Part shown: positions 26,613 to 35,687 of the stretch, piece by piece
Numbering within the stretch: position 1 is the first letter of the stretch
Layout: the number at the start of each line of letters is the position of its first letter
Source: Chthonomonadia bacterium
Lineage (GTDB): Bacteria; Armatimonadota; HRBIN16
Assembly (NCBI GenBank): GCA_013314755.1
Contig: JABUFA010000001.1
Span: 149,594 to 213,593, forward strand
Length of the DNA: 64,000 bases
Reading direction: 5' to 3'
The notes under the pieces: generated by a model
Told to the model about the DNA's origin: nothing
Database searches by the model: none
What the model saw: the letters and a program-made list of their open reading frames with translations, nothing else
Made by a program: the position numbers and the translations under genes

Positions 26613-29600
26613 TTACCGCAGGGGGACGCTGACCTTGCGAACCGCAATCACCTCCACCTCGCCCAGCAGTCCCGACGGGCGCAGAGGGGCGTCCTTTGTC
26701 CAGTGCTTCCAAGTGGTGAAGGTGAGCCGCTGGGGCACAGGACGCGGTTTGCCCTGCAGGAACCACTCCGGGAAGGCTTTTAACCGACTGCCCTCCCACT
26801 CGCAATCGTCGGGGTACTGCTCGTCGCCGATGAGGCGGTTCACCCACAGGTTGGTCACGCGTACCTCCAGTCGGTTCAGTCCCGCGCGTGCCACGCCCGT
26901 GATGTCTACCCGGAACGGCGGCTTCCACAGAATGCCCAAATACTTCCCGTTCAGCCACACCTCGCACAGGTTCTTCACCTCGCCCAGCGACAGGTATACC
27001 CGGCGGTCGGCGGCAAGCAGTTGCGCCGGTATCTGAATCATCGTCTCGTAGCGAGCGGTGCCCGAGAAGTAGCGCACACCGGGGTCGGGGTGCTCGGTCC
27101 ACGAGATGAGGCGGTCAAATACCATCTGCTCGGGCGCGCCCCAGCCGCTGGGGAAACGAACCGTCCACTTGCCCGCTATCGCTATCCGCCGTGCCGGGCT
27201 ATTCGATCGTATCCGAATCACGCGCCCGGTGGCGGTGCGCAGTTCGTAGGTTCCCGCCTGCCAGGTTAGCAACTCCGCTTTGCCGTCGAGCGTGAGATGC
27301 AATTCGTACGCGGGCAGGACATCTGCTCCCTCGTGCGCGGGGATGTCCAGGTCGGCGTTTTCGTTCACGATGATGGTATGCTCTTTGCCGTTCAGCGTGT
27401 ATTCCACGCGCAGGCGTTTGTAGTGCAGGGGAGTGGGGTCGCCGCCCATCGTGGTGTTGTTCACATTGACGGACAGCGTGCCGTTGCGCACCATCTTCTG
27501 CAGTCGCTCCGTCACGTCCGCGCCGCCTGCTCCATCCACCGCCTCGTAGACCGCGCGACGTATCACCAGCTGATACGCTCTGCGAGCCGAAGCGACACCG
27601 GGCGCCCGCACCGCCACCAGATGCGACCCCGCGCGAACAGGCTTGCGGAACACCACAAACACCGAACCCGCCGGCTCCAGCCGCAGGGGCACAATCGTGC
27701 GCCCACCCTGCACGCGATACACAGGGGCAGGTTCTATCCGTCCAGTATCGGGATGCCACAGCTCAGGTGCCTTGCCGCTGACTCGGAAGGTGAGTTCCAC
27801 CCCTTCGCTGCGCTGGCGCTGGTTGGACACGAAGTAGATATCGGTGTTCCCGACCACGCGATGGATAAAGTCCAACCGACTGCCCGGTGAGCCTTCGAAG
27901 TCGGGCAGGACCTTCATCTCGGCAAGCACCTGCTCCACCGATTTGCCCCAGATGACCCTGCCTCTGCCATAACGGTGTTCCTTTACCGTCACGCCGTCGC
28001 ATCCGCCCCATACCTCGTTCGCCAGGCGGCGCACCTCTTCGTCGCACTGCGGGTATCCGCTGAGGCTGGGCGACTTCTCCGGCTTGGGACCGATGACCAC
28101 CGCGCCCGCTCGCACCAGTTCCGCTATCTTCCTCAGCACGCGAGGCGTCATGAAACGGGTCTCCGGCAGCACCAGCACGCGATAGGTCATCCCGCTTGGC
28201 AGGACGATTCTGCCATTACGAACCGATGCCCGGAGTAACACCTCCTTATTGAGGCTGTCGTAGTCATAGCCCTTCGCTCGCAGGTCGGGTCGGAAGGGGG
28301 CGGAGACGGGCTGGTGCTCTCCCACATACAGGCACACATCCGCCACAAACCGCCCCTGCTGGAGCAGATACTGACACCGCGCCAGATATTTCAGCCATGC
28401 TCTGCCCGGCTCCCACCATGTGTTGGTACGCTCAAAATGGAAACCCCAGGGACCCATCGTCATGCCCGGTTTGACGTCTTTCCACGGCTGATGGGCGTAG
28501 CGGTGGAAGATGAAGCGGTTGACGCCGAGGCAGAAGATTCGGTCGCCCAGCATCTTCATGGAGTAGGGGTCGTTCTGCCACCTGCCCATTTCCGGGGTGG
28601 CGGTAAACGCTTCCGCGCCGACAACTGTTCTGCCGTAGATGTGTGCAGAGGACGCGGCAAGTTTGCAGGTCTCATGGGCGCCGCCGCCTATCCAGAACTC
28701 CCCCATGGGGATGTTGGCGCGTCCGCCTGCTGCGAGGTCGTCAAATGTGCCGTTGCCGTACGGTTCGGTGGAGAAGAGCAGTCCGTGCTGTTTGCACAGC
28801 TGGGCGAAGTGTCCGTAATAGTTCTCCACGAACAGCTCAGAGACCGTCTGGCGCACATCCCACAGGAGCCGCTCGGAGATTTCGGGCGAGCCTACCACGT
28901 AGCCGGCAAACACAGGCAGGAAGGGCAGCAGGTCATAGCCTCGTCGACGGCGGAACTCCTCGCGGAAGCGCGGTGTCCAGTTCTGACTGCCCACCTCGTA
29001 GCTGTCCACCAGCGCATTGTTCAGCGTCTTGCCCGCCAGCGCACCGATATCGCGAAGCACGGTCGCCATCATGCCATCGTTCCAGAAGGCGTTCAGTGCC
29101 TCTTTGCTCATCTTGTCCACTTCCAGACCGCGCCCTTCGGGGGTAGCCGGGTGATTGTCCTTGCCGGTGGGCGTGTAGCCGACGCGCAGGATGGTCCACT
29201 CCCCTTCGGGCACGTCCCACGTTAGCTGCCCGTTCGCATCCATCAGGCTCGTCAGGTTTAACACGCCCTCGCGTGGGACGACGCTTTCGGCAGGTGCACT
29301 GGCTTCGGCAACAGGTTGGATACCGTCCTGCCGTTCATACGCCGCCTTGCCGCGAAGGTTCTGGATTCGCAGGTTTCCTCTGGGCGTGGGGAAGGCAAGC
29401 ACGGCGATATCGCGATAGAAGCCTACGCGCGTTTCAGGCTGGGGCAGCCGCTCCGAAAACCGGCGAGGTCCCTGCACCTGCACTGCGCTTGTTACCACCA
29501 TCAGCATCGCATGTTCAGGCTTGACCCAGGGACCGCCACTGCTCGACCAGCCCGCGCAGTTGTGCACGCACAGTTCAATGCCCAGCCGGTTCGCCTCTTT

Positions 29601-29897
29601 CACCGCGTGCACTATCATCTCGCGCCAGCGGTCACTCATGAAGGTCACGCCGCCCGACGGCACGCCCACATCCACATTGAATATTTGCGCCCCGCCGACA
29701 CCTGCCCGCTTCATCGCCTCCAGGTCGGCGGTGATGCCCTCTTTACTGATATTGTCATTCACCCAGTGCCACCAGGTGTGGGGCTTTGCCGAGTTCGGAG
29801 GATTGCGAAACCCTTCCTCCAGCCAATCCGCCCGGCACACTACCATCAGCACAAACGACAGGCATACGCCAATCAGTATGTTTCGTCCCATCTTCAT
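26613..29897 (-). CDS. GH106-like alpha-L-rhamnosidase, secreted
   Basis: A 1094-residue protein with a signal peptide (MKMGRNILIGVCLSFVLMVVCRA). Right after it comes the GH106 opening FRNPPNSAKPHTWWHW, then NISKEGITADLEAMKRAGVGG, the start of a TIM barrel. The C-terminal third contains galactose-binding-like domains (RVYLSLGEVKNLCEVWLNGKYLG). GH106 enzymes release alpha-L-rhamnose from plant polysaccharides such as rhamnogalacturonan. GGGAGGG lies eight bases before the first ATG. The enzyme probably acts in the periplasm or outside the cell, and monosaccharides would feed sugar kinases such as the downstream ribulokinase-like gene. Confidence 0.88.
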   Translation of the reverse strand: MKMGRNILIGVCLSFVLMVVCRADWLEEGFRNPPNSAKPHTWWHWVNDNISKEGITADLEAMKRAGVGGAQIFNVDVGVPSGGVTFMSDRWREMIVHAVKEANRLGIELCVHNCAGWSSSGGPWVKPEHAMLMVVTSAVQVQGPRRFSERLPQPETRVGFYRDIAVLAFPTPRGNLRIQNLRGKAAYERQDGIQPVAEASAPAESVVPREGVLNLTSLMDANGQLTWDVPEGEWTILRVGYTPTGKDNHPATPEGRGLEVDKMSKEALNAFWNDGMMATVLRDIGALAGKTLNNALVDSYEVGSQNWTPRFREEFRRRRGYDLLPFLPVFAGYVVGSPEISERLLWDVRQTVSELFVENYYGHFAQLCKQHGLLFSTEPYGNGTFDDLAAGGRANIPMGEFWIGGGAHETCKLAASSAHIYGRTVVGAEAFTATPEMGRWQNDPYSMKMLGDRIFCLGVNRFIFHRYAHQPWKDVKPGMTMGPWGFHFERTNTWWEPGRAWLKYLARCQYLLQQGRFVADVCLYVGEHQPVSAPFRPDLRAKGYDYDSLNKEVLLRASVRNGRIVLPSGMTYRVLVLPETRFMTPRVLRKIAELVRAGAVVIGPKPEKSPSLSGYPQCDEEVRRLANEVWGGCDGVTVKEHRYGRGRVIWGKSVEQVLAEMKVLPDFEGSPGSRLDFIHRVVGNTDIYFVSNQRQRSEGVELTFRVSGKAPELWHPDTGRIEPAPVYRVQGGRTIVPLRLEPAGSVFVVFRKPVRAGSHLVAVRAPGVASARRAYQLVIRRAVYEAVDGAGGADVTERLQKMVRNGTLSVNVNNTTMGGDPTPLHYKRLRVEYTLNGKEHTIIVNENADLDIPAHEGADVLPAYELHLTLDGKAELLTWQAGTYELRTATGRVIRIRSNSPARRIAIAGKWTVRFPSGWGAPEQMVFDRLISWTEHPDPGVRYFSGTARYETMIQIPAQLLAADRRVYLSLGEVKNLCEVWLNGKYLGILWKPPFRVDITGVARAGLNRLEVRVTNLWVNRLIGDEQYPDDCEWEGSRLKAFPEWFLQGKPRPVPQRLTFTTWKHWTKDAPLRPSGLLGEVEVIAVRKVSVPLR

Positions 29898-30005
29898 CCT
29901 GACAACCCTCCCTGCAAGCGGTTAATACCCTGTTCGTCAGGAGTGAGTGGGTTCCTGCATCTCCGGGCAGGGCGGGGCAGGTGGGGGTTCATCTACGTAG
30001 AGACA

Positions 30006-30468
30006 CCTAACCCCCAGCCCCTTCCCTGCGAGGGAAGGGGAGATTCTCCTCTCCCCGCGTCGGGGAGAGGTTGGGAGAGGGGTTTCAACTCTGGAGGGCG
30101 AAGCTCCCGCCGAGCCGTATTTGAAATCCACCTAACCCCCAGCCCCTTCCCTGCGAGGGAAGGGGAGATTCTCCTCTCCCCGCGTCGGGGAGAGGTTGGG
30201 AGAGGGGTTTCAACTCTGGAAGGCGAGGCTCCCGCCGAGCCGTATTTGAAATCCACCTAACCCCCAGCCCCTTCCCTGCGAGGGAAGGGGAGATTCTCCT
30301 CTCCCCGCGTCGGGGAGAGGTTGGGAGAGGGGTTTCAACTCTGGAAGGCGAAGCTCCCGCGGAGCCGTATTTGAAATCCACCTAACCCCCAGCCCCTTCC
30401 CTGCGAGGGAAGGGGAGTTTCACCTCTCCCCGCGTCGGGGAGAGGTTGGGAGAGGGGTTTGTGGCTCT
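30006..30468. repeat. Tandem array of a 125-bp palindromic repeat (3.7 copies)
   Basis: Four copies begin with CCTAACCCCCAG at 30006, 30131, 30256 and 30381, an exact 125-bp period; the last is truncated. Each unit holds two near-perfect hairpins, CCCCTTCCCT-GCG-AGGGAAGGGG and CTCTCCCCG-CGT-CGGGGAGAG, followed by GGAGGGCGAAGCTCCCGC and TATTTGAAATCC. Copies differ by only a few bases. The stretch 29898-30005 before it holds no gene that I can support. The period is not divisible by three, so ORFs through the array are spurious. Confidence 0.95.
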
Positions 30469-30475
30469 TATCCCC

Positions 30476-32173
30476 CTACGTATTCTGCCTGACCGCGTTG
30501 CGGATGTCTATCAGCCGTTTCATCACGTGGTACAGGTTGCCCTGCCACCCGCGCGTGCCGAAGGCGTCGTGCAGGTCTTTGTACAGCGCGAACAGCTCGC
30601 CGTATACTGCCTGCGCCTCCGGGTTCGGCTCGTAAGCGACGTCCTTCAGTCCGCACATCGCCGCCTGCGCCTCTTCAAAGGTGGCATAGCCCCCTGCATC
30701 CCTGCCAGCTACGACCGCGCCCGCAATCGCCGCGCCCAGCGCACAGGTCTGCGAGGAACGCGCCAGACGAATGGTGCGCCCGCTGACATCCGCCAGAATC
30801 TGCATCACCAGCGGGTTCTTTTCTGCCACACCGCCGCAGGCAATCACGTCCCGAATGGCTACCCCGTACTGCTCCAGCTGGTTCATAATCACCAGCGAGC
30901 CGAAACAGGTGGCTTCAATCAGCGCGCGGTAAATCTCCTCCGGCGTGGTGTGCAGGGTCTGCCCAACCAGCAGTCCCACCAGCCGCTGGTCGCCCAGAAT
31001 GGAGCGGTTGCCGTTGTTCCAGTCCAGCGCAAGTAATCCTGACTGACCGGCTTTGAGTTGCTGGGCTTTCACCGTCAGCGCCTCGTGCGAACCCAGGTCG
31101 GGACCACCCGGCTCGATGTAGTTGACGAACCAGTTATAGATGTCGCCAAATGCACTCTGTCCCAGCTCAATGCCGAAGTATCCGGGCAGGATGGAGCCGT
31201 CCACAATCCCTGTCGTACCCGGAATATCCGCCAGCGCTTCGGTGTTGGGCACGACCATCATGTCACAGCACGAAGTGCCGATGATTTTGACCAGCGTGCC
31301 CGGCTTGATTCCTGCCCCCACGCCGCCCAGATGGGCATCAAACGCGCCTACCGCCACCGGGATACCTTCGGGCAAGCCCAGTTTTGCCGCCCATTCCGCG
31401 GTGAGGCGTCCTGCAGGATGGTCGGAGGTGTAGGCAACGTCGTACAGGCGGTCGCGCAGCTCCGCCAGCTTCGGATGCAGGGCAGAGAGGAACTCCTTAT
31501 CGGGCAGACCGCCCCACTGCGGGTTATACAACGCTTTGTGTCCCGCTGCGCACACTCCGCGCAGGATGCGCGAGGGGTGGTCGTTACCGGTGAGCACGGC
31601 AGGTATCCAGTCGGCACACTCTACCCAGGTATAAGCGGACTCGAAGACCTCGGGGTCGGTGTTCAGGCAGTGCCACACCTTCGCCCAGAACCACTCGGAC
31701 GAGTAGGAGTTTCCACACTTGGCAAGGTACTGTGGGCGCAGGCGCGCGGCGGTCTCGGTGATGGTCACCGCCTCCTGGGTGGAGGTGTGGTCTTTCCACA
31801 GCCAAGCCATCGCGTTCAGGTTGTTCTTGAAACGCTCGTGGAATGCCAGAGGCACGCCGTTTTCGTCCACGGGAAGGGGGGTGCTGCCGGTGGTGTCCAC
31901 ACCGATACCGATGATTCGCTCAGGCGCAAAGTCAGGGTTGTTGCGTCGGGCATCTTCCAGCGCGGCACGCACCGATACTTCTGCTCCCTGCAGATAGTCG
32001 GCGGGATGCTGGCGGGCGAGGTTGGGGTCGGAGCTGTCCAACAGGATACCTGCGTCGCCATGGGGATATTCGAAGACGGCTGTGCCCGCCTCATAGCCGT
32101 CCTGCACCCGCACCACCAGCGTGCGCACCGAGTTGGTTCCGTAGTCCAGTCCGATGACGTACTTGGGTTGCAT
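30476..32173 (-). CDS. araB: L-ribulokinase
   Basis: This 565-residue member of the FGGY carbohydrate-kinase family has YVIGLDYGTNSVRTLVV (phosphate-1 loop), the ribulokinase-typical GIGVDTTGSTPLPVDENG, NSYSSEWFWAKVWHCL, and KIIGTSCCDMMV followed by GIVDGSILPGYFGIE. It would phosphorylate ribulose from arabinose or related pentoses to ribulose 5-phosphate. araA and araD are absent from the window. Its length and the ALDWNNGNRSILGD motif favour AraB over xylulokinase. It is divergent from the metal-uptake cluster. Confidence 0.93.
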   Translation of the reverse strand: MQPKYVIGLDYGTNSVRTLVVRVQDGYEAGTAVFEYPHGDAGILLDSSDPNLARQHPADYLQGAEVSVRAALEDARRNNPDFAPERIIGIGVDTTGSTPLPVDENGVPLAFHERFKNNLNAMAWLWKDHTSTQEAVTITETAARLRPQYLAKCGNSYSSEWFWAKVWHCLNTDPEVFESAYTWVECADWIPAVLTGNDHPSRILRGVCAAGHKALYNPQWGGLPDKEFLSALHPKLAELRDRLYDVAYTSDHPAGRLTAEWAAKLGLPEGIPVAVGAFDAHLGGVGAGIKPGTLVKIIGTSCCDMMVVPNTEALADIPGTTGIVDGSILPGYFGIELGQSAFGDIYNWFVNYIEPGGPDLGSHEALTVKAQQLKAGQSGLLALDWNNGNRSILGDQRLVGLLVGQTLHTTPEEIYRALIEATCFGSLVIMNQLEQYGVAIRDVIACGGVAEKNPLVMQILADVSGRTIRLARSSQTCALGAAIAGAVVAGRDAGGYATFEEAQAAMCGLKDVAYEPNPEAQAVYGELFALYKDLHDAFGTRGWQGNLYHVMKRLIDIRNAVRQNT

Positions 32174-32309
32174 CGTTTACCCCTCCTGACGGTCGTCGCT
32201 TCTCGTAAACCGCTTCGACAGCACAGGAGGGGTTTCCTCTGGGCAATAAACAGCCAGAACCCTCCACCACCCGCAGTAAGTATGGTATCATAGAAAAAGG
32301 AGTGGCTCT

Positions 32310-32618
32310 ATGGCTCTGCATCGTACCAGGCTGACCATATTCGCGCTCTTCTGGGCGTTGTGGGTGATGGTGTTGCCCTTTGCGCACCATCATCTCATGC
32401 GCACGCCTCGGGAGGGCACGGGTATTCACTGCGGGGGGCAGTCGTGTGCGGTGCAATGCGTAGCGTGCGTCTGGGAGTCTACCAGCACCGCAGAGGTCGA
32501 GCAGACCCCGCTTTTTATCCCCCCGCTGGAAGCTCCCGATTTTTCTGTACCTGCCTTACCCTCGGTTTGCCGTCTTCTGACGGGCGGTTCCGCTCCACGC
32601 GCCCCTCCTTTGGGATAG
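32310..32618 (+). CDS. Small secreted Cys-rich protein (DUF2946-like)
   Basis: This 102-residue protein has AGGAG eight bases before the ATG, an N-terminal hydrophobic helix (IFALFWALWVMVLPFA) followed by HHH, and a Cys cluster (HCGGQSCAVQCVACVW). It ends in GSAPRAPPLG, reminiscent of the RAPP-like end of small DUF2946-type proteins found beside metal-transport genes. It begins the plus-strand metal-uptake cluster, 96 bp before the porin-like gene. It may bind or deliver a metal in the periplasm. The family link is tentative. Confidence 0.6.
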   Translation: MALHRTRLTIFALFWALWVMVLPFAHHHLMRTPREGTGIHCGGQSCAVQCVACVWESTSTAEVEQTPLFIPPLEAPDFSVPALPSVCRLLTGGSAPRAPPLG

Positions 32619-32642
32619 GAATACCTCTTGTACAGGGCTATT

Positions 32643-32668
32643 CTACTGCTCATCACATCCAGCAGTAG
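32643..32668. promoter_or_regulatory. Perfect inverted repeat before the metal-uptake genes
   Basis: CTACTGCT, a 10-base gap and AGCAGTAG lie between the small Cys-rich gene and the porin-like gene, 47 bases before its ATG. It could be an operator or an mRNA hairpin. No T-run follows, so it is not a standard terminator, and it does not match a Zur box I know. Confidence 0.45.
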
Positions 32669-32714
32669 ATAATGTGTTTCATATCACCATTAGTCAAAGG
32701 AGGTTTTCGAAACA

Positions 32715-33950
32715 ATGCGCACTTTTCTGCTGACAGTGTTGCTGTTGGCGTGCGGCGCTGTGGGTTTTGCCCTCGCGGCGCCGGATCCCGCCCTGCAGGC
32801 GGAAATAGAGGCACTCAAAACGCAAATCCAGCAGATGACCGAACGTCTGCGTGAACTGGAGCAGAAGATGGCGGAGCAGGAGGCGCAACCGCCTGCCCCT
32901 GCAGCGCCGGTCACCAACCTGCCCCAGATTAGCGTGGTGGCGAACGGCAGCGCCCTGTTCCAGGACCGCAAACGCGACGAGAACCGTAACCGCTTTGAAC
33001 AGAGCGAGATCGAAATCGCCTTCCAGAGCTTTGTGTACCCCAGCATCCGCTTCGACACCATCGTCGCTTTTGATAAGGAGAAACACTTCTCGGGTTCGGT
33101 GGAGGAGGCGTACGCCACCATCATCCAGCTGGGCAACACGCCGCTTGGGGCGCGGCTGGGGCGGATGCGCCTGCCGTTCGGGCGGGTTAACCCGATACAT
33201 CCCCATCAGCTGCTGTACAGCGACCTGCCCCTGCCGCTGGTGAACCTGCTGGGCGACCACGGCGCCATCTCGAACGGCGGCACGTTGAGCTACCTCATTC
33301 CAGCACGCAACTTGTATGCCGACCTGAGGGTGGGGCTGTTCACTCTGGAGGGCCATGCCGCTCTGGGTGTGCCACACGAACACGAGCACGAAGGCGAAGC
33401 GGAGGAGGAACATGACCCGGCGCAGTTCGGCGCGGAGGGGCAGCTGCTCAGGATGGCTCGGCTGACGCTGGCGCCCGTGATTAACCCCGATAACGAGCTG
33501 GAAATCGGGCTGTCGGGGCTGACCACAAAGGCAGTCAACGGCGACAACCTGCGCGTGCTGGGAGTGGATTTCCAGTACCGTCGGTTCTACGGCGCCGCGC
33601 AGAGGCTCCTGCTGTCGGGCGAGTGGTTCCAGCATCGGCGAGAGAGCGCAGGGCGCGGCGTCAACCGACAGGGCTACTACTTACTCGCCTCCTATAAGCC
33701 CGACCGCTACTGGGAGTACGGCGTGCGCTATGACTGGTCTCAACGAGCATACCTGCACGAGGAGGACGACGTGACCGGTGCTGACCGCGCGCTCAGTGCG
33801 ATACTCACCTATCGCCTGAACGAACAGTCCTACCTTCGCCTGCAGTGGCGTAACCTGAAGCCCGCCGATGACGACATGCGCAACGAGCTGATTTTTCAGC
33901 TGATGTTCGGCTTCGGACCGCACTCGCATCCGCTGGAGAGCACGCAATAA
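32715..33950 (+). CDS. Porin-like outer-membrane protein with coiled coil and His-rich loop
   Basis: This 411-residue protein has a signal peptide (MRTFLLTVLLLACGAVGFALA), then a coiled coil (EIEALKTQIQQMTERLRELEQ) and a C-terminal part with alternating aromatic and polar strands typical of beta-barrels. A His/Glu-rich loop, HEHEHEGEAEEEHD, and a final FGPHSHPLE suggest metal capture. Its position between the small Cys-rich gene and the metal-binding lipoprotein-type gene supports an outer-membrane zinc entry function. AAAGGAGG precedes the ATG. The metal is inferred from the neighbours, not shown. Confidence 0.75.
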   Translation: MRTFLLTVLLLACGAVGFALAAPDPALQAEIEALKTQIQQMTERLRELEQKMAEQEAQPPAPAAPVTNLPQISVVANGSALFQDRKRDENRNRFEQSEIEIAFQSFVYPSIRFDTIVAFDKEKHFSGSVEEAYATIIQLGNTPLGARLGRMRLPFGRVNPIHPHQLLYSDLPLPLVNLLGDHGAISNGGTLSYLIPARNLYADLRVGLFTLEGHAALGVPHEHEHEGEAEEEHDPAQFGAEGQLLRMARLTLAPVINPDNELEIGLSGLTTKAVNGDNLRVLGVDFQYRRFYGAAQRLLLSGEWFQHRRESAGRGVNRQGYYLLASYKPDRYWEYGVRYDWSQRAYLHEEDDVTGADRALSAILTYRLNEQSYLRLQWRNLKPADDDMRNELIFQLMFGFGPHSHPLESTQ

Positions 33951-33962
33951 GGAGGTTCAGCC

Positions 33963-34862
33963 ATGAGATACATTCTAATAACGCTATATGCCATGCTGGC
34001 AACGCTTCCGGCGATGGCGCAGGTGCGCGTGGTAGCCACCTTCACCGACCTCGCCGACATCACCCGCCAGATTGGTGGAAACCGTGTGCAGGTGACCGCA
34101 CTCGCTCGTCCACAGGACGACTTCCATCTGGTCACTCCTCGTCCGAGCATGGCGCTGGAGCTGTCCCGTGCCAAACTGTTCGTCCGGGTGGGGATGGACC
34201 TCGACCTGTGGGCGGATGACCTGTTGAGCGCGGCCCGAAACTCGTACATCCTGCGCGGCTCGCCGGGCTACGTGGACTGCTCGGTGCGGGTCAAGAAGCT
34301 GGAAGTGCCCACCACCCGGGTAGACCCCTCCATGGGCGACATCCACATCTACGGCAACCCGCACTATCTGTTTGACCCTGCCAACGCCAAACTCGCAGCG
34401 CAGGAGATACTGGAGGGGCTGAAGCGCGTGGACTCCGCCCATGCCGCCGAATATGAGCAACGCTACAGGGCGTTTGTCCAGCGGCTGGACGAGTACCTCA
34501 AGCGATGGCAGGAGATCATGGCGCCCTATAGAGGCAAGCCGGTGGTGGTGTACCACAAGAGCCTGCCCTACTTCCTGCAGCGGTTCGGTCTGCAGGAACT
34601 GGCAACGGTGGAGCCCAAGCCGGGCATTCCTCCTTCACCGGGCTACCTGCGCGAGGTGATTGCCCGCATGAAAAGCGCGAACTGCCGGGTTATCCTGCTG
34701 GAGCACTTCCGACCGCGGCGGTTCGCCGATGCCATCGCGCGGGAGACGGGTGCCAAGGTGGTGGTGCTGCCCGCCGCCGTGGGGGCAGAGGGTACTACCG
34801 ATTACTTCAGCATGATAGACGCGATGGTGCGTCGCGTAGCGTCTGCGCTGTCCGGTTCGTAA
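33963..34862 (+). CDS. Zinc/manganese ABC transporter, substrate-binding protein (ZnuA-like)
   Basis: This 299-residue periplasmic protein of the TroA/ZnuA cluster has the signal peptide MRYILITLYAMLATLPAMAQ. Candidate metal ligands are His55 (PQDDFHLVTP), the His in GNPHYLFDP, the His in VVYHKSLPYF and an acidic residue in the C-terminal GTTDYFSMID. The His-rich loop of classic ZnuA is missing, as in many members. It starts 12 bp after the porin-like gene and precedes the ATPase and permease genes. Zinc is likely; manganese or iron cannot be excluded. Confidence 0.9.
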   Translation: MRYILITLYAMLATLPAMAQVRVVATFTDLADITRQIGGNRVQVTALARPQDDFHLVTPRPSMALELSRAKLFVRVGMDLDLWADDLLSAARNSYILRGSPGYVDCSVRVKKLEVPTTRVDPSMGDIHIYGNPHYLFDPANAKLAAQEILEGLKRVDSAHAAEYEQRYRAFVQRLDEYLKRWQEIMAPYRGKPVVVYHKSLPYFLQRFGLQELATVEPKPGIPPSPGYLREVIARMKSANCRVILLEHFRPRRFADAIARETGAKVVVLPAAVGAEGTTDYFSMIDAMVRRVASALSGS

Positions 34863-34869
34863 GCAACAG

Positions 34870-34894
34870 GCTGGGGGGCGTTCATGCCCCCAGC
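34870..34894 (+). other. Intercistronic hairpin between binding-protein and ATPase genes
   Basis: GCTGGGGG and CCCCCAGC face each other with a short loop in the 51-bp gap. Such hairpins after a binding-protein gene often protect that mRNA from 3' decay, so the binding protein is made in excess. No T-run follows. Confidence 0.55.
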
Positions 34895-34913
34895 AACGCA
34901 TGGAGGTAACGAG

Positions 34914-35687
34914 ATGCAAACCGCACCGCTCGTACGGTTCCGGAACGCCACGCTGGGCTATGGTCGGCGGCAGGTCGTGCTGGACAACGTGAATATGGAC
35001 ATCCTGCCGGGTGACTTTTTCGGGCTGGTCGGTCCCAACGGTTCAGGGAAGACCACTCTGCTTCGTGCTATCTTGGGGATACTCAAGCCCCTCTCTGGCG
35101 AGGCGATTCGTCAGCCCGGTCTGCGTATTGGCTATGTGCCTCAGCGCGAGATGCTGGACCCGCTGTTTCCGCTGACCGCCTTGGACATCGTGCTGATGGG
35201 CAGGTATCCGCAGGTTGGAGTGCTTCGTTCGCCCGGGCGGGCGCATCGCGAGCGAGCACTGGAGTGCCTCGACCAGGTGGGGATGGCAGAGCACGCGCAC
35301 AAACTCTATCGCGACCTCTCGGGCGGACAGCGCCAGCGTGTGCTGATTGCCCGCGCCCTTGCCGTCGAGCCGAGCCTGCTGGTTCTGGATGAGCCCACCA
35401 ACGGACTGGACCTACCCACCGAGGCATCCATTTTAGACCTGATGGAGCACCTCCACCGACGGCAGGCGATGACCATCGTGCTGGTGAGCCACGTGCTGAA
35501 CGTGGTGGCGCGCTATGCCACACGAATCGGGGTGCTGATGGACGGCAGGCTGATAGCAGGCACAGCGGAAGAGATGATGCGCGAAGGGGTGCTGCGCGAG
35601 GTGTACGGCGTGGACGTATGCGTTCAGCAGATAGACCATCATTACCTGGTGACCGTTCGCGAGGCGCAGGAGGTGTGTGGGGCATGA
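34914..35687 (+). CDS. Zinc/manganese ABC transporter, ATP-binding protein (ZnuC-like)
   Basis: This 257-residue ATPase has Walker A GPNGSGKTT near residue 40, the signature LSGGQRQR near 136, Walker B LLVLDEPTNGLDLP and the H-loop VLVSHVLN. Before the signature, PQREMLDPLFPLTALDIVLMGRY is the segment typical of metal-type ABC ATPases. The start is ATG 34914 with GGAGGT seven bases before it; the ATG at 34884 in the track lies within the hairpin. Its stop overlaps the permease start (ATGA). Confidence 0.94.
   Translation: MQTAPLVRFRNATLGYGRRQVVLDNVNMDILPGDFFGLVGPNGSGKTTLLRAILGILKPLSGEAIRQPGLRIGYVPQREMLDPLFPLTALDIVLMGRYPQVGVLRSPGRAHRERALECLDQVGMAEHAHKLYRDLSGGQRQRVLIARALAVEPSLLVLDEPTNGLDLPTEASILDLMEHLHRRQAMTIVLVSHVLNVVARYATRIGVLMDGRLIAGTAEEMMREGVLREVYGVDVCVQQIDHHYLVTVREAQEVCGA

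Noticed and set aside
29316-30381. Several long ORFs through the repeat array (for example 29316-30260 plus and three MDFKYGSAG minus frames)
   Set aside because: They translate the 125-bp repeat, whose period is not a multiple of three. Peptides like SLAGKGLGVR are well-known artefacts of such repeats.
30006-30468. CRISPR array
   Set aside because: The repeats are 125 bp long with no unique spacers between them and no cas genes in the window.
32619-32714. Zur operator before the metal-uptake genes
   Set aside because: GATAATGTGTTTCATATC is only a partial palindrome and does not match known Zur boxes well enough to call.
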